Shown here: positions 43,438 to 55,862 of the stretch, one piece after another
How the letters are laid out: every line of letters starts with the position of its first letter
Position numbering within the stretch: the first letter of the stretch is position 1
Origin: Mycobacterium uberis
Lineage (GTDB): Bacteria; Actinomycetota; Actinomycetes; Mycobacteriales; Mycobacteriaceae
Length of the DNA: 64,000 nt
NCBI RefSeq assembly: GCF_003408705.1
Contig: NZ_QAYL01000015.1
Span: 1 to 64,000 of the forward strand
Direction of reading: 5' to 3'
The notes under the pieces: model-generated
Seen by the model: the letters and a program-made list of their open reading frames with translations, nothing else
Databases searched by the model: none
Told to the model about the DNA's origin: nothing
Position numbers and translations under genes: made by a program

Positions 43438-45657
43438 TTAGCGGCTTCGGTGCCGCTCCATCAACGATTCTTGGTGGTCGCGTACTCGTTGGCCTTCCTG
43501 CGGCGACGCAGTCCACTGTCCGTCTGGCCGCAGTTCCCAGCACCGGGTAGACGGGTCCAGTGCGGACTCGAACAACTCATCCAGCTGCGCGGTCAGCCTC
43601 GGGTCTTTAACTTGAGCCAGCACCTCGACACGTCGGTCCAGGTTGCGGTGCATCATATCGGCGCTGCCGATCCAGAACTCATCGACGGCGCGGAAGTGGA
43701 TGATACGCGAATGTTCGAGGAAACGGCCGAGAATCGATCGGACGAAGACGTTTTCAGAGAAACCTTCGGTTCCTGGACGTAGTGCACATATGCCACGCAC
43801 CACCACCTCGACCCGTACGCCAGCCTGCGACGCGCGATACAGCGCATCAATGACTTGTTCGTCGACCAGAGCGTTCATCTTGAGTCGGATCCGGCCCTTA
43901 CCGGCTTGGGGGCCGGCTTCATGATGGGCGGCCACCTCGCGCTCGACACGCTCGATAATGCCCCGGCGAATTCCCTGCGGGGCTACCAGAAGGTTGCGGT
44001 AAGTCAGTTTACGCGAATACCCGGTAAGCGAATTGAACAAATCAGTCAGGTCGGCGCCGATATCGGGTGCCGCGGTCAGCAGACCGACATCTTCGTACAG
44101 CCGAGCGGTCTTGCTGTTGTAGTTGCCGGTTCCGATATGACAGTACCGCCGGATCGTCGAGCCCTCACGACGCACTACAAGGCAGGTCTTGCAGTGTGTC
44201 TTGAGTCCAACGAGCCCGTACACCACATGCACGCCTGCGTGTTCCAGCGCGCGTGCCCACCGGATGTTGGCCTGCTCGTCAAAGCGTGCCTTAATTTCGA
44301 CCAGTGCCACTACTTGCTTTCCTGCCTCGGCGGCTTCGATGAGCGCCAGCACGATCGGTGAACCGCCCGAGGTACGATACAGCGTCTGTTTGATTGCCAG
44401 TACATCGGGGTCGGCGGCGGCCTGTTCGATGAATCTTTGCACGCTGGTGGAAAACGAATGATAGGGATGATGCACTAGTACGTCGCCTTCGCGCAGCGTT
44501 GCGAAGATGCTCTCGGGAGTTTCCCGCTCGGCGAAAGCGGGATGAGTGTCGGGAATAAATGCACGGTCTTTAAGCGCGGGTCGATCCAGTCTGTAGATTT
44601 GCCACAACGACGACAGGTCCAGCAGCCCGGGCACTTCGATGACGTCGCTGGGATGCACGCCGAGCTCCCGCAACAGCAATTCTAGCATGCTTTCGGTCAT
44701 GTCGTCGGCGATCTCGAGTCGCACCGGCGAACCGAATCGCCGCCGTGCCAATTCTCGTTCCAGCGCCTGTAGTAGGTCTTCGTCGCGATCCTCTTCAACC
44801 TCGAAGTCAGCGTTGCGGGTAATGCGGAACGCATGATGCTCGAGGATTTCCATACCGGGGAAGAGAACTGGAAGAAACGCTGCGATCAGCTCTTCCATCG
44901 GCAGGAATCGGTGAATGAGCTGACCTTCGTCTCCGGTAGCGGTATCTCTGACTGCCTTGCGTTCAGAGAGTTCAACGAACCGATCGACGTTGTCGGGCAC
45001 CTTGACCCGGGCGAAATGCTGAGCGCCGGCGCCAGGTTGTTTGACGGTGACCGCCAGGTTCAAGCTTAACCCGCTGACAAACGGAAACGGGTGGGCGGGA
45101 TCGACAGCCAATGGTGTCAAGACGGGGAAGACCTGCTCGTTGAAATAGGTAGATAATTGGTCGCGTTCGGACTGATCTAAATCGGCCCATGTGACAATAT
45201 AGATGCCTTCTTCACCGAGTGCGGGTAACACCGAATCGAGGAACGCCCGTGCATGCCGGCTGGCGATTCGTTGGGTCTGTTCGCCGATTCGGCTCAGTTG
45301 CTCACGTGGGGTGAGACCGTCAGCGGAGCGTGCCGACAAGCCCATCTCGTCGCGGCGTTTGAGGCCGGCGACCCGAACCATATAGAACTCGTCGAGATTG
45401 GACGCGAAGATCGCCAGAAACTTGGCTCGCTCCAACAACGGCAACGAATTATCGGCGGCCAGTGCGAGCACGCGCGCGTTGAAATCCAGCCAGCTTGATT
45501 CTCGGTTGAGGTAGCGGTCGTCAGGCAGCTGGTCTTGGCTCGCAGAGATGGTCGCCGCGGGCGGTGCTGTGAGCGCCGAGTCGTCTGAATGCCATATATT
45601 CTCTTCAGGCCGGGCTTCAGCTTCGATTTCTGTCACTACAAGATCATTGCTCATCAT
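43438..45657 (-). CDS. ppk: Polyphosphate kinase 1
   Basis: Protein of 739 residues with the four PPK1 domains. N-terminal [20 protein letters not shown], head domain with [16 protein letters not shown], and the two C-terminal phospholipase D-like domains holding the catalytic histidines, [19 protein letters not shown] and [20 protein letters not shown]. It polymerises phosphate from ATP reversibly. A second ATG (45654) directly follows the first. Matches Rv2984; probably co-transcribed with mutT1. Confidence 0.97.
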   Translation of the reverse strand: MMSNDLVVTEIEAEARPEENIWHSDDSALTAPPAATISASQDQLPDDRYLNRESSWLDFNARVLALAADNSLPLLERAKFLAIFASNLDEFYMVRVAGLKRRDEMGLSARSADGLTPREQLSRIGEQTQRIASRHARAFLDSVLPALGEEGIYIVTWADLDQSERDQLSTYFNEQVFPVLTPLAVDPAHPFPFVSGLSLNLAVTVKQPGAGAQHFARVKVPDNVDRFVELSERKAVRDTATGDEGQLIHRFLPMEELIAAFLPVLFPGMEILEHHAFRITRNADFEVEEDRDEDLLQALERELARRRFGSPVRLEIADDMTESMLELLLRELGVHPSDVIEVPGLLDLSSLWQIYRLDRPALKDRAFIPDTHPAFAERETPESIFATLREGDVLVHHPYHSFSTSVQRFIEQAAADPDVLAIKQTLYRTSGGSPIVLALIEAAEAGKQVVALVEIKARFDEQANIRWARALEHAGVHVVYGLVGLKTHCKTCLVVRREGSTIRRYCHIGTGNYNSKTARLYEDVGLLTAAPDIGADLTDLFNSLTGYSRKLTYRNLLVAPQGIRRGIIERVEREVAAHHEAGPQAGKGRIRLKMNALVDEQVIDALYRASQAGVRVEVVVRGICALRPGTEGFSENVFVRSILGRFLEHSRIIHFRAVDEFWIGSADMMHRNLDRRVEVLAQVKDPRLTAQLDELFESALDPSTRCWELRPDGQWTASPQEGQRVRDHQESLMERHRSR

Positions 45658-45739
45658 CCGGTGATGCGGCTAGCACACTGTGGACATCCGTTCCGCATTG
45701 ATGCGCCGTTCACCCTGGGTGATGCGTTAGCTGGTCGAG

Positions 45740-46973
<1,234 letters not shown>

Positions 46974-48023
46974 ATGGTCGACGCAGTGGCCAGTTCGGAA
47001 GATGCTGTAGCTGTGATGGGCGCCGGTGCATGGGGCACCGCGCTGGCCAAGGTGCTTGTTGATGCCGGCGGGCTGGAGGGAGGGGTCGTATTGTGGGCTC
47101 GGCGACCTGACGTTGCTGAACAGATCAACACCACTCGATACAACCGCGCCTACTTACCGGGAATACTGCTGCCGTCAGGTATACGCGCTGTCTCCGATCC
47201 TGCAGAGGCGCTACGCGGTGCGTCGACGGTGCTCCTAGGGGTGCCGGCGCAGCGGATGCGGGCCAACCTCGAGCGGTGGGGTGGTTTGGTGGCCGACGGT
47301 GCAACCCTGGTGAGTTTGGCCAAGGGCATCGAGCTAGGCACTCTGATGCGGATGAGTCAGGTCATCGTTTCGGTAACCGGCGTGGACCCGGCGCAGGTCG
47401 CGGTAATTTCGGGACCCAACCTGGCTAGCGAGATCGCTCAATGTCAGCCTGCAGCCACCGTCATCGCATGCACCGACTCGGGCCGATCTGTCGCTTTACA
47501 GCGCATACTTAGCAATGGCTACTTCCGACCGTACACTAACAGCGATGTTGTCGGCACCGAAATTGGCGGGGCATGCAAGAACATCATCGCGCTGGCGTGC
47601 GGGATGGCGGTGGGCGTTGGTTTCGGCGAAAACACCGCGGCGGCGATCATTACCCGAGGCCTGGCGGAGATCATCCGGCTGGGGGTGGCGCTAGGCGCTA
47701 AGAGCACGACGTTGGCTGGCCTGGCGGGGGTAGGTGATTTGGTGGCCACCTGCACATCGCCACATTCGCGGAACCGGTCGCTGGGCGAACGCCTGGGACG
47801 GGGCGCGACCATGCAGTCGACCTTGCACGGTACGGATGGCCCCGGTGGTGGGGATGGCTATGTCGTTGAGGGTGTGACGTCATGCGCGTCGGTGCTCACG
47901 CTGGCGTCCAGGCATGACGTCGAAATGCCGCTCACCGACGCCGTATATCGAGTCTGTCACGAAGGACTCTCGGTAGAGAAGGCGATAGCCTTGTTGTTGG
48001 GCTGCAGTACTAGGCCGGAGTAA
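46974..48023 (+). CDS. gpsA: NAD(P)-dependent glycerol-3-phosphate dehydrogenase
   Basis: Protein of 349 residues. Rossmann motif [20 protein letters not shown], then [14 protein letters not shown] and the catalytic-lysine region [20 protein letters not shown], followed by [16 protein letters not shown]. It makes sn-glycerol-3-phosphate for phospholipids from dihydroxyacetone phosphate. Corresponds to gpdA2 (Rv2982c). The insertion between residues 270 and 285 ([14 protein letters not shown]) makes it slightly longer than relatives. ddl follows 120 bp downstream in the same direction. Confidence 0.95.
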   Translation: MVDAVASSEDAVAVMGAGAWGTALAKVLVDAGGLEGGVVLWARRPDVAEQINTTRYNRAYLPGILLPSGIRAVSDPAEALRGASTVLLGVPAQRMRANLERWGGLVADGATLVSLAKGIELGTLMRMSQVIVSVTGVDPAQVAVISGPNLASEIAQCQPAATVIACTDSGRSVALQRILSNGYFRPYTNSDVVGTEIGGACKNIIALACGMAVGVGFGENTAAAIITRGLAEIIRLGVALGAKSTTLAGLAGVGDLVATCTSPHSRNRSLGERLGRGATMQSTLHGTDGPGGGDGYVVEGVTSCASVLTLASRHDVEMPLTDAVYRVCHEGLSVEKAIALLLGCSTRPE

Positions 48024-48142
48024 AACACTCCGCCCAAAATAAGACAACCCCCGCCCAGTCGGCTTCGTGAGTAGCTGGAAACCCCCAGTCCAGAGCTCCT
48101 ATGCCGCTCTTGGAGCTGCTTGACCGGTAGCCTTTCTAGGTT

Positions 48143-49297
48143 GTGAATGCCTACCAGCGGCTCCTGACATCACGGCTGTCACCGAGTGGCCGCGTGCGCG
48201 TTGCCGTCGTATTTGGTGGGCGCAGCAACGAACATGCCATCTCCTGTGTGTCTGCCGGCAGCATACTGCGCAATCTGGATCCACAGCGGTTCGACGTGGT
48301 CGCGGTCGGCATCACTCCGGAGGGGTCGTGGGTGCTCACCGATCCCAACCCTGATTCACTGGCGATCGTCAATCAGCAGCTTCCCGCGGTGAGCTGTGAA
48401 TCGGGAACCGAGTTGACACTGCTGGCCGATCCGCGGCGAAGCGGCCAACTGGTGTCACTTTCGCACGGTGCAGACCTCAATGCTGGAGAGATATTGGCGT
48501 CGGTTGATGTGGTATTCCCGGTGTTGCACGGTCCCTACGGCGAGGACGGTACTATTCAGGGGCTGCTGGAACTTGCTGGTGTGCCCTATGTCGGCGCTGG
48601 TGTGTTGGCCAGTGCTGTCGGCATGGACAAGGAATTCACCAAGAAGCTGTTCGCCGCGGAGGGACTTCCGCTGGGCGCGCACGTGGTGTTGCACCCGTCA
48701 CGGCCAACGTTGCATCGATGGGAGTGCAGAAGGCTGGGTTTGCCGGTATTTGTTAAACCTGCGCGAGGTGGCTCGTCGATCGGTATCAGCCGGGTGTCGA
48801 GCTGGAGTCAGTTGTCCACCGCGATTGCCGACGCTCGCCGGCACGATCCGAAGGTGATAGTCGAGGCGGTGGTTAACGGCCGCGAGCTGGAGTGCGGTGT
48901 GCTCGAGATGCCGGATGGCACTGTGGCGGCCAGCACGGTGGGGGAGATCCGGGTGGCCGGGGTGCGAGGACGCGAGGACGCGTTCTACGATTTCACGACC
49001 AAATATCTTGACGACGCAGCCGAGTTAGACGTACCCGCCAAGGTGGATGAAGATGTTGCCGACGAGGTGCGTCAGCTGGCGATCCGGGTATTTCGGGCCA
49101 TCGACTGCCAGGGCCTGGCCCGAGTGGACTTCTTCCTCACCGCCGACGGGCTGGTGATCAACGAAATCAACACGATGCCGGGATTTACCACAATCTCGAT
49201 GTACCCGCGGCTGTGGGCGGCCAGCGGCGTGGACTACTCGACTTTGCTAGCGACCATGGTGGACACGGCGTTGGCTCGGGGCGTGGGTCTGCGTTAA
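48143..49297 (+). CDS. ddl: D-alanine--D-alanine ligase
   Basis: Protein of 384 residues from GTG 48143, an N-terminus about ten residues longer than usual. ATP-grasp enzyme: N-terminal [20 protein letters not shown] binding D-Ala, [39 protein letters not shown] for ATP, and the catalytic/metal end [20 protein letters not shown]. It joins two D-alanines for peptidoglycan and is the target of cycloserine. Matches Rv2981c. Converges on the DUF3515 gene with a 9-bp gap. Confidence 0.96.
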   Translation: MNAYQRLLTSRLSPSGRVRVAVVFGGRSNEHAISCVSAGSILRNLDPQRFDVVAVGITPEGSWVLTDPNPDSLAIVNQQLPAVSCESGTELTLLADPRRSGQLVSLSHGADLNAGEILASVDVVFPVLHGPYGEDGTIQGLLELAGVPYVGAGVLASAVGMDKEFTKKLFAAEGLPLGAHVVLHPSRPTLHRWECRRLGLPVFVKPARGGSSIGISRVSSWSQLSTAIADARRHDPKVIVEAVVNGRELECGVLEMPDGTVAASTVGEIRVAGVRGREDAFYDFTTKYLDDAAELDVPAKVDEDVADEVRQLAIRVFRAIDCQGLARVDFFLTADGLVINEINTMPGFTTISMYPRLWAASGVDYSTLLATMVDTALARGVGLR

Positions 49298-49306
49298 ATG
49301 AGCCAG

Positions 49307-49939
49307 CTAGTGAGGCCGAGCTGGGTTGATTGGGACGGTCGTCAAAGTGCGGTCGATTACCTCGGAGAGTTCTTGGATGGGTGTCGGACCCGATCCTGAT
49401 GGCAGTGTTAATGCAACATAGACTGGCCTATCCACCGTGTACCAGGTGGATCGGCTGGCATCACGGGCGGATTGTGGTTCGGTGGCCACCTCAAACCACT
49501 GCACGTGGTCGACGGTCTGGATCGGGGAACCCACTACGAAGTCGGCCGGGTGGTCGAGTCCGCAACGCAGCACCACCGGCTCGATGTCTGGCCCGGTTCG
49601 CCAGGCGGCCACACCGTCGGGTGCCGGTTGCGCGATGGGCGCGCGCTGATAGTCGCCGAGCCGCTGCGGCAATGCTTGCGCCAGCGATCGGCATGCGGCT
49701 GTGGTGGCCTGCGGGGCTGGGACGGCAGCAACGGCAACTGGCCGCGGCAGCGCGTGGCGGGTTGCCGCGAGGACCAGGATTACGCCGATCGTTGCCGCTG
49801 CCAGCACCACCGCGGCGATTGTCATGGCGTGCGGTGGCCTGCCAGCGTCGGGGTCATTCGTCACCTGCCCAGCCACCTCCTGACCGAATTCCTTACCTGC
49901 CGTGCTGTTTGTCGGGCCATATGCTGTACACATCGGCAC
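49307..49939 (-). CDS. DUF3515 membrane-anchored protein
   Basis: Protein of 210 residues. After a polar N-terminus, a single transmembrane helix (MTIAAVVLAAATIGVILVLA) precedes a soluble extracytoplasmic domain. Its conserved features include CRSLAQALPQRLGDY, GPDIEPVVLRCGLDHPADF and VDHVQWFEVATEP, typical of actinobacterial DUF3515. The two cysteines may form a disulfide. Function unknown. Matches Rv2980. The start could be further in than the ATG chosen (MPMCTAYGPTNSTAGK looks unlike relatives). The upstream 115 bases overlap the leader of thiL. Confidence 0.75.
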   Translation of the reverse strand: MPMCTAYGPTNSTAGKEFGQEVAGQVTNDPDAGRPPHAMTIAAVVLAAATIGVILVLAATRHALPRPVAVAAVPAPQATTAACRSLAQALPQRLGDYQRAPIAQPAPDGVAAWRTGPDIEPVVLRCGLDHPADFVVGSPIQTVDHVQWFEVATEPQSARDASRSTWYTVDRPVYVALTLPSGSGPTPIQELSEVIDRTLTTVPINPARPH

Positions 49940-50054
49940 CGGGCTTTACACTGGCGGCTGTCCGCTTGCGCGGGCCGGCAGGGACTTAACTTACCGCAGG
50001 TTGGGTGATCGTTTGGGTACTCTCAGATGTCCGGGACGCGCCAAAGGAGGTGGC

Positions 50055-51032
50055 GTGCTTAACCATGAGTTTGGGGCGTCAGGGGAGTCGGTAACGCTTG
50101 AACAGCTCGGTGAGTTTGCGATAATCGACCGGCTGGTGCAGGGGCGCAGACAGCCTGCTGTGGTCGCGCTCGGACCCGGTGATGACGCGGCGGTGGTGAC
50201 TTCCGGCGACGGTCGCACCGTGGTATCAACTGATGTCCTGGTGCAGGATCGCCACTTTCGACTGGACTGGTCAGCACCGCACGATGTCGGCCGCAAGGCG
50301 ATCGCGCAGAACGCTGCCGACATTGAGGCGATGGGGGCGCGGGCCACCGCATTCGTGGTGGGTTTGGGAGCGCCTGGTGATACGCCGATGACGCAGGTGA
50401 ACGCGTTAGTGGACGGGCTGTGGGACGAGGCTGGGCGCATTGGTGCCGGCATCGTCGGCGGCGATCTCGTTAGCTGCCCGCAATGGGTGCTCTCTGTTAC
50501 GGTGCTGGGTGATCTTGACGGTCGCGCTCCGGTACTGCGGTCTGGGGCTAAAGTCGGCTCCATGGTAGCTGTTGCTGGTGTTCTGGGCTGCTCGACTGCT
50601 GGTTACGCCCTGTGGCACAAAGGAATTGATGGATTCGATGAGCTGCGACGTCGGCATGTGGTGCCTGAGCCGCCATATGGCGGAGGGGCCGCGGCCGCAG
50701 CGTGCGGGGCCCAGGCAATGATCGACGTCTCCGATGGTTTGATCGCCGACCTGCGCCACGTTGCACGGGCATCCGGGGTGTCGATTGACCTATCCACTGC
50801 GGCGCTTGCCGTAGACCACGCTGCGTTGACCGCGGCCGCGACCGCAGTGGGCGGTGATCCGTGGCCGTGGGTGCTGTGCGGCGGTGAAGATCACGCCCTG
50901 GTGGCCTGTTTCGCTGGCCCGACACCGGCTGGGTGGCGCATCATCGGACGGGTGTTTGATGGGCCGGCTCGGGTGCTTGTCGATGGGCATGAGTGTCGGG
51001 GATATGCGGGTTGGCAATCCTTTGGAGGTTAG
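50055..51032 (+). CDS. thiL: Thiamine-monophosphate kinase
   Basis: I choose GTG 50055, four bases after a strong AAAGGAGG, giving 325 residues; the upstream open frame has no family likeness. The PurM-like fold shows VVALGPGDDAAVV, VSTDVLVQDRHFRLDW, KAIAQNAADIEAMGARATAF and GGDLVSCPQW for nucleotide and Mg binding, and DVSDGLIADLRHVARASG near the C-terminus. It phosphorylates thiamine monophosphate to the active pyrophosphate. Matches Rv2977c. ung follows 90 bp downstream. Confidence 0.95.
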   Translation: MLNHEFGASGESVTLEQLGEFAIIDRLVQGRRQPAVVALGPGDDAAVVTSGDGRTVVSTDVLVQDRHFRLDWSAPHDVGRKAIAQNAADIEAMGARATAFVVGLGAPGDTPMTQVNALVDGLWDEAGRIGAGIVGGDLVSCPQWVLSVTVLGDLDGRAPVLRSGAKVGSMVAVAGVLGCSTAGYALWHKGIDGFDELRRRHVVPEPPYGGGAAAAACGAQAMIDVSDGLIADLRHVARASGVSIDLSTAALAVDHAALTAAATAVGGDPWPWVLCGGEDHALVACFAGPTPAGWRIIGRVFDGPARVLVDGHECRGYAGWQSFGG

Positions 51033-51041
51033 GGTTTCACG

Positions 51042-51128
51042 GTGACCGTCTACCCGATCGCCCTGCTGAAGTACACCGACCGACAAGCACCTGAGTACTG
51101 GGAAATCTTGGTGCAGGGGTTGGGATGA
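51042..51128 (+). CDS. Small frame between thiL and ung (28 codons)
   Basis: GTG 51042 opens a 28-residue frame ([20 protein letters not shown] and eight more residues) whose TGA overlaps the ung ATG. A GGAGG lies 13 bases upstream. It could be a coupling leader or the tail of a lost gene. The sequence is not recognised; the coding claim is weak. Confidence 0.25.
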   Translation: MTVYPIALLKYTDRQAPEYWEILVQGLG

Positions 51129-51808
51129 CCGCGCGTCCGTTGAGTCAGCTCGTCGAGCAAGGGTGGGCGACGGCGTTAGAGCCGGTTGCTGACCAGGTAG
51201 CCGAGATGGGTCGATTTCTGCGGGCCGAAATATCGGCAGGGCGAAGGTACCTACCTGCTGGGCGGAATGTTTTGCGCGCCTTTACGTATCCTTTCGACAC
51301 TGTGCGGGTCTTGATCGTTGGGCAAGATCCGTACCCGACGCCGGGTCATGCTGTTGGTCTGAGCTTCTCGGTGGCTCCCGATGTGCGTCCGTTGCCCCGC
51401 AGTCTGGCTAACATCTTCGAGGAGTATAGTGCAGACCTGGGCTATCCGTTGCCCGCGTGTGGGGATCTGACCCCCTGGGCGCAGCGCGGTGTGCTGCTGT
51501 TGAACAGGGTGCTGACGGTACGCCCTAGTAACCCGGCATCTCACCGGGGCAAGGGCTGGGAAGTGGTCACGGAGTGCGCGATCCGCGCGCTGGCTGTGCG
51601 CTCAGAGCCGATGGTGGCGATTTTGTGGGGTCGCGATGCTGCTACGCTGAAGCCGATGCTGCTGGCGGGTAACTGTGTGGTGATTGAGTCGCCACACCCC
51701 TCGCCGTTGTCGGCGTCTCGTGGGTTCTTCGGCTCGCGTCCGTTCAGCCGGGCCAATGAGATACTCGCTGGGCTGGGTGCTGAGCCCATCGATTGGCGCT
51801 TACCCTGA
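51125..51808 (+). CDS. ung: Uracil-DNA glycosylase
   Basis: Protein of 227 residues with the family-1 UDG motifs: the catalytic aspartate in [20 protein letters not shown], the uracil-binding loops [20 protein letters not shown], and the catalytic histidine in [20 protein letters not shown]. It removes uracil from DNA, starting base-excision repair. Matches Rv2976c. It converges with rpmB at a 27-bp gap. Confidence 0.97.
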   Translation: MTARPLSQLVEQGWATALEPVADQVAEMGRFLRAEISAGRRYLPAGRNVLRAFTYPFDTVRVLIVGQDPYPTPGHAVGLSFSVAPDVRPLPRSLANIFEEYSADLGYPLPACGDLTPWAQRGVLLLNRVLTVRPSNPASHRGKGWEVVTECAIRALAVRSEPMVAILWGRDAATLKPMLLAGNCVVIESPHPSPLSASRGFFGSRPFSRANEILAGLGAEPIDWRLP

Positions 51809-51835
51809 CCGCCTTGGCGTGCAGTGCGCAAGAAG

Positions 51836-52030
51836 TCAGCCGCGGGTAACCTTGCCGGCTCTAATGCAGGAGGTGCAGACGTTGAGCCGCTGCTTGTTGC
51901 CGCCGGGACGCGTCACCATATGCACGGTTTGCACGTTGGGGTCCCACCGGCGGTTAGTGCGGCGGTGGGAGTGTGACACTGACTTGCCGAAGCCAGGGCC
52001 TTTCCCGCAGATATCGCACACAGCGGCCAT
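51836..52030 (-). CDS. rpmB: 50S ribosomal protein L28
   Basis: Protein of 64 residues: MAAVCDICGKGPGFGKSVSH followed by a basic stretch and NVCTSCIRAGKVTRG. The two CxxC pairs make it the zinc-containing (C+) L28, used under zinc sufficiency; zinc-free paralogues exist in mycobacteria. Matches rpmB1 (Rv2975a). It is divergent from the decayed DAK-type gene. Confidence 0.95.
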   Translation of the reverse strand: MAAVCDICGKGPGFGKSVSHSHRRTNRRWDPNVQTVHMVTRPGGNKQRLNVCTSCIRAGKVTRG

Positions 52031-52311
52031 TCTGCAAGCTCCTCAAATCTCCTGCTGGGGTACGGCAACCAGCCGCATATAGAGGCTGGGACAGCCAAGC
52101 TGACCCAGGCGCTAACTTAGCGTAGTGACTGCTGCGGGCAACCACCAAAACGGTCAACAGCTGTCGGACGGTCACGGCCAGTATGGTCCACTTCCGTTGG
52201 CTAATCTCAATGGACCGGTTCGCCCCGCCGACGTGTGGGGTTTCACAGGCAATCACCTCGCGTGCGGCGTCAAGTTACGCTGGCGCACACTGGGGTGCGG
52301 CGGAAGGAGGT

Positions 52312-53646
52312 GGGTCACACTGGGCACTTGTCGTAGTTTGCAGGAACGTCTGCTGGACGCGTCGATATTGTGGGATTCGGCGTACGTTGCTGTCAGCGAA
52401 CCCATCATTCACATTGACGAGATTAACCGGCGTAATGTGTTCCCGGTTGTCGATTCCGATACTGGCCGCTGACGTGCTCTTCGCCATGCGTTCTGCGCTA
52501 GTTGAGACGAATGCGAGAGCCAACGCGCAGAGCTAATCAGGCGACGTTGCTCGGGTCATGGCAGCCCTGTCGGAAGGTGCGCTAAACGACGCCCGTGGCA
52601 AGCCCGGCGTGATCGTCTCCCAGATCTTGCGTGGCATCGCCGGCGTAACCGTAAGTGCGACTGCCGAGTCCGGCAGCGAACTACCCGATGTTGGTGTCGC
52701 GCTGCTTGGGGCTAGGTTGCAGCGCGATGTCGAACTGACCATTATTTCGAGGGGCGACGAAAAGATCCCAGAGACCATCGTTTCGGTGTTGCTAGCCACC
52801 GCAGTTGTCGTCGAGCAGTGCGTCAATGGCAGGGAGGGGCTGGTTCCGGTGGTTATCACCCGCCGGTGACGCGGTCGTTGTGGCGCTAGCGATGATCTTT
52901 GAACAGTTTGGTTTGTTCGCTGACGCCGGCGCGGTGTACGCCGGTGGACGGAGCCTGCTGGTCCGCTTGAACGCGCTGCGCTCGACATTCACCGCGGCGG
53001 CAGCTTGTACATCGTGCGCGGTGCTGTGCGACCAAAAGTGATGAAGTAATCAGACACCGAGCACCGCGATTCGAGGCGATGTACCTACTAGATCGGTGCG
53101 ATCTGGATGGGTGCGATGCTGACGCGGCGGACACGATGCGGGATCGGCTCGAGAAATTGGGTGAATCGGTCGCCATTGTGGTCGCGCCTGTGGTGAATCA
53201 ACGCAGTTACTTGGTGCATAATCCACACTGACGATGCCGGCATAGTCATCGAAGCAGGATTGGTAGCAGGACAATTCAGCCGAATTGTGGTTGTGGCGCT
53301 GAATTCCGCCACCACCGGACTGCCGGTGGGTAGATGGACGGTGCTAGCCGCCGTCGACGGTGACGATGTCGCCGAATCGTTCGCCAGAGAAGGAGCCTAC
53401 ATGCTGCAGCTGGCGCCAGGCGCCGTCAATCTAGCCGCGGGTATTAGCGTCCACCAGCTGATGCAGGCCGTGGTGGATACCGGTGCTGCCCATGTGAGAG
53501 GGATGCTCAACGGTGATACAGCAGTTGACGTCGCAGCGGTGAGTGACATCCTGCAACAGCACGTGCACGACAACCATCTGGGGACTGAATTGGTTGTTTA
53601 CTGCAGCGGGCATCACAGTGACGCGCTGCTGATCGGAGTCGAGTAG
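52312..53646 (+). pseudogene. Decayed DAK/DhaL-type fatty-acid kinase (FakA-like)
   Basis: Pieces follow the family order. HIDEINRRNVFPVVDSDTG (near 52410) is the Mg-binding DAK2 motif. After a frameshift comes LFAMRSALVETNARANAQS, then a stop and VMAALSEGALNDARGKPGVI, VSQILRGIAGV (52560-52650). In another frame are FADAGAVYAGGRSLLVRLNA (52915) and, near the end, GRWTVLAAVDGDDVAESFAR and ISVHQLMQAVVDTGAAHVRG (53330-53500). A strong AGGAGG at 52305 still marks the old start. It matches Rv2975c/Rv2974c. The last piece runs right up to recG with no gap. Confidence 0.85.
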
Positions 53647-53648
53647 TT

Positions 53649-55862
53649 GTGGTGTCACTATCCGATCGGCTCGACTACATTGTGGGCGCCAAGGCCGCTG
53701 ATTCCCTCGACGAAGTGTTCGGTATCCGAACCGTCGACGACCTGCTACGCCACTACCCACGCAGTTACACTGAGGGCGCGACCGTGCGGGGCGCCCAAGA
53801 CGAGCGGCCAGAAGCAGGTGAGCACACCACCATCGTCGACGTCATCACGGAGGCGGTGACGTTACCGATGAAGAAGGACCCGAAGAAGAAATATCTCCGT
53901 CTCACCGTTGGCTCTGGACGTAACAAGGTTACCGCAACGTTTTTCAACGCGGGCTACATTAGCAAGGGGCTCACCAAAGACACGAAGGTGATGCTCTCCG
54001 GGGAGGTTGGGTTTTTTCGGGGTGCTATGCAGCTGACGCATCCCGCGTTTCTCATTCTCGACTCGCCGGACGGACGCAACCGGGGCAGCAGTTCGCTGCG
54101 CAGCATTGCCGATGCTTCGCAGGCTGTCAGCGGCGAAGTTCTGATATCGGCGTTCCAACGTCGCTTCTTTCCGATCTATCCGGCAAGTACCAAACTGCAG
54201 AGCTGGGATATCTACGCCTGTGTGCGTCAGGTGCTGGACGTCCTTGATCCGGTGCCCGATCCGCTGCCCGTAGAACTGCGCACCATGCATGGTCTGATAT
54301 CCGAAGATGAGGCGCTGCGCGCTATCCATCTCGCCGAGAGCGAGCCGGAACGTCGGCGTGCGCGGGAGCGATTAATCTTCGATGAAGCTGTCGGCTTGCA
54401 GTGGGCGTTGGTCACACGCAGGCACGGTGAGTTGTCGGAATCGGGTCCGCCGGCACCGCCGCGGTCTGACGGCCTGGTGGCGGAACTGATGCTCCGGTTG
54501 CCGTTCGAGCTGACGGCGGGACAGCGCGAGGTGCGCGATGTGCTGTCTGATGAACTTGCGACGACCCGCCCGTTGAAGCGTCTACTGCAGGGTGAGGTTG
54601 GGTCGGGCAAGACCATCGTCGCGGTACTAGCAATGTTGCAGATGGTCGACGCCGGTTACCAGTGTGCTTTGCTGGCGCCTACGGAAGTTCTTGCCGCACA
54701 ACATCTGCTGTCGATCCGCGATGTCCTTGGCCCGTTAGGGATGGGGGGTCAGCTGGGTGGGATTGAAAACGCCACCCGGGTGGCGCTGCTTACCGGCTCG
54801 ATGATAGCGGCGCAGAAGAATCAGGTTCGTGCCGACATTGTCAGCGGCCAGGCTGGCATCGTCATCGGCACGCACGCGCTGCTGCAGGACGCGATCGAAT
54901 TCCACAACTTGGGCATGGTGGTGGTCGACGAACAACATCGCTTCGGTGTCGAGCAACGAGATCGATTGCGCGCCAAGGCTCGTGACGGCATAACGCCGCA
55001 CTTATTGGTGATGACGGCGACGCCAATCCCGCGTACTGTCGCGCTTACCGTCTATGGCGACTTGGAAACGTCGACGCTACGTGAATTGCCGCGCGGACGT
55101 CAGCCGATCACCAGCAACGTCATCTTTGTCAAGGACAAGCCTTGGTGGCTGGACCGGGCCTGGCAACGCATCCTCGAGGAGGTCGCCGCAGGCCGCCAAG
55201 CGTATGTGGTGGCGCCTCGGATCGACGAGACCGACGGTCCGCAAAGAGGCGAGCAGAACAGCAGGCCATCGGCAACCGCGGAGGGACTCTATACCCGATT
55301 GCGTTCCGATGAGCTCGCGAACGTGCGGTTGGCGCTCATGCACGGACGGTTGTCTACTGACGAGAAGGATGCCACGATGACGGCTTTCCGCGCAGGAGAA
55401 ATCGATGTGCTGGTATGCACCACCGTTATTGAGGTGGGCGTAGACATCCCCAACGCCACTGTTATGCTGGTGATGGATGCCGACCGGTTTGGAATCAGCC
55501 AGTTGCATCAGTTACGCGGTCGCATCGGTCGTGGTGCGTATCCGAGCCTGTGTCTGTTGGCCAGCTGGGTCTCGCCGGGATCCCCGGCCGGGCGCAGGCT
55601 ATGTGCTGTCGCCGAGACCATGGACGGGTTCGCGCTTGCCGATCTCGACCTCAAGGAGCGTCGGGAAGGAGATGTGCTGGGCCGCAGACAATCCGGTAAG
55701 GCGATTACCTTGCGGTTGCTGTCATTGGCCGAGCACCAGGTGATAATTGAGGCTGCGCGTGACTTCTGCATGCGTTCCTACCATGATCCGCATCCCGGAT
55801 TAGCAGGGTTGGCAGCACGATTCACCGACACCGACCGCATCAAATACTTGGATAAGTCATGA
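53649..55862 (+). CDS. recG: ATP-dependent DNA helicase RecG
   Basis: Protein of 737 residues from GTG 53649, two bases after the stop of the dead kinase gene. The N-terminal wedge (OB) domain is followed by the helicase core: Walker A in LLQGEVGSGKTIVAVLAM, DEQH-type motif II in MVVVDEQHRFGVEQRDR, motif III VMTATPIPRTVALTVYGD, motif VI QLHQLRGRIGRGAYPSLC. It drives branch migration and rescues stalled forks. It lies upstream of, and overlaps by four bases, the HNH-type gene. Matches Rv2973c. Confidence 0.97.
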   Translation: MVSLSDRLDYIVGAKAADSLDEVFGIRTVDDLLRHYPRSYTEGATVRGAQDERPEAGEHTTIVDVITEAVTLPMKKDPKKKYLRLTVGSGRNKVTATFFNAGYISKGLTKDTKVMLSGEVGFFRGAMQLTHPAFLILDSPDGRNRGSSSLRSIADASQAVSGEVLISAFQRRFFPIYPASTKLQSWDIYACVRQVLDVLDPVPDPLPVELRTMHGLISEDEALRAIHLAESEPERRRARERLIFDEAVGLQWALVTRRHGELSESGPPAPPRSDGLVAELMLRLPFELTAGQREVRDVLSDELATTRPLKRLLQGEVGSGKTIVAVLAMLQMVDAGYQCALLAPTEVLAAQHLLSIRDVLGPLGMGGQLGGIENATRVALLTGSMIAAQKNQVRADIVSGQAGIVIGTHALLQDAIEFHNLGMVVVDEQHRFGVEQRDRLRAKARDGITPHLLVMTATPIPRTVALTVYGDLETSTLRELPRGRQPITSNVIFVKDKPWWLDRAWQRILEEVAAGRQAYVVAPRIDETDGPQRGEQNSRPSATAEGLYTRLRSDELANVRLALMHGRLSTDEKDATMTAFRAGEIDVLVCTTVIEVGVDIPNATVMLVMDADRFGISQLHQLRGRIGRGAYPSLCLLASWVSPGSPAGRRLCAVAETMDGFALADLDLKERREGDVLGRRQSGKAITLRLLSLAEHQVIIEAARDFCMRSYHDPHPGLAGLAARFTDTDRIKYLDKS

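Noticed and set aside
49330..50008. Plus-strand frames of 178-219 codons opposite the DUF3515 gene
   Set aside because: Arginine-rich shadows; the DUF3515 protein with its membrane helix is on the other strand.
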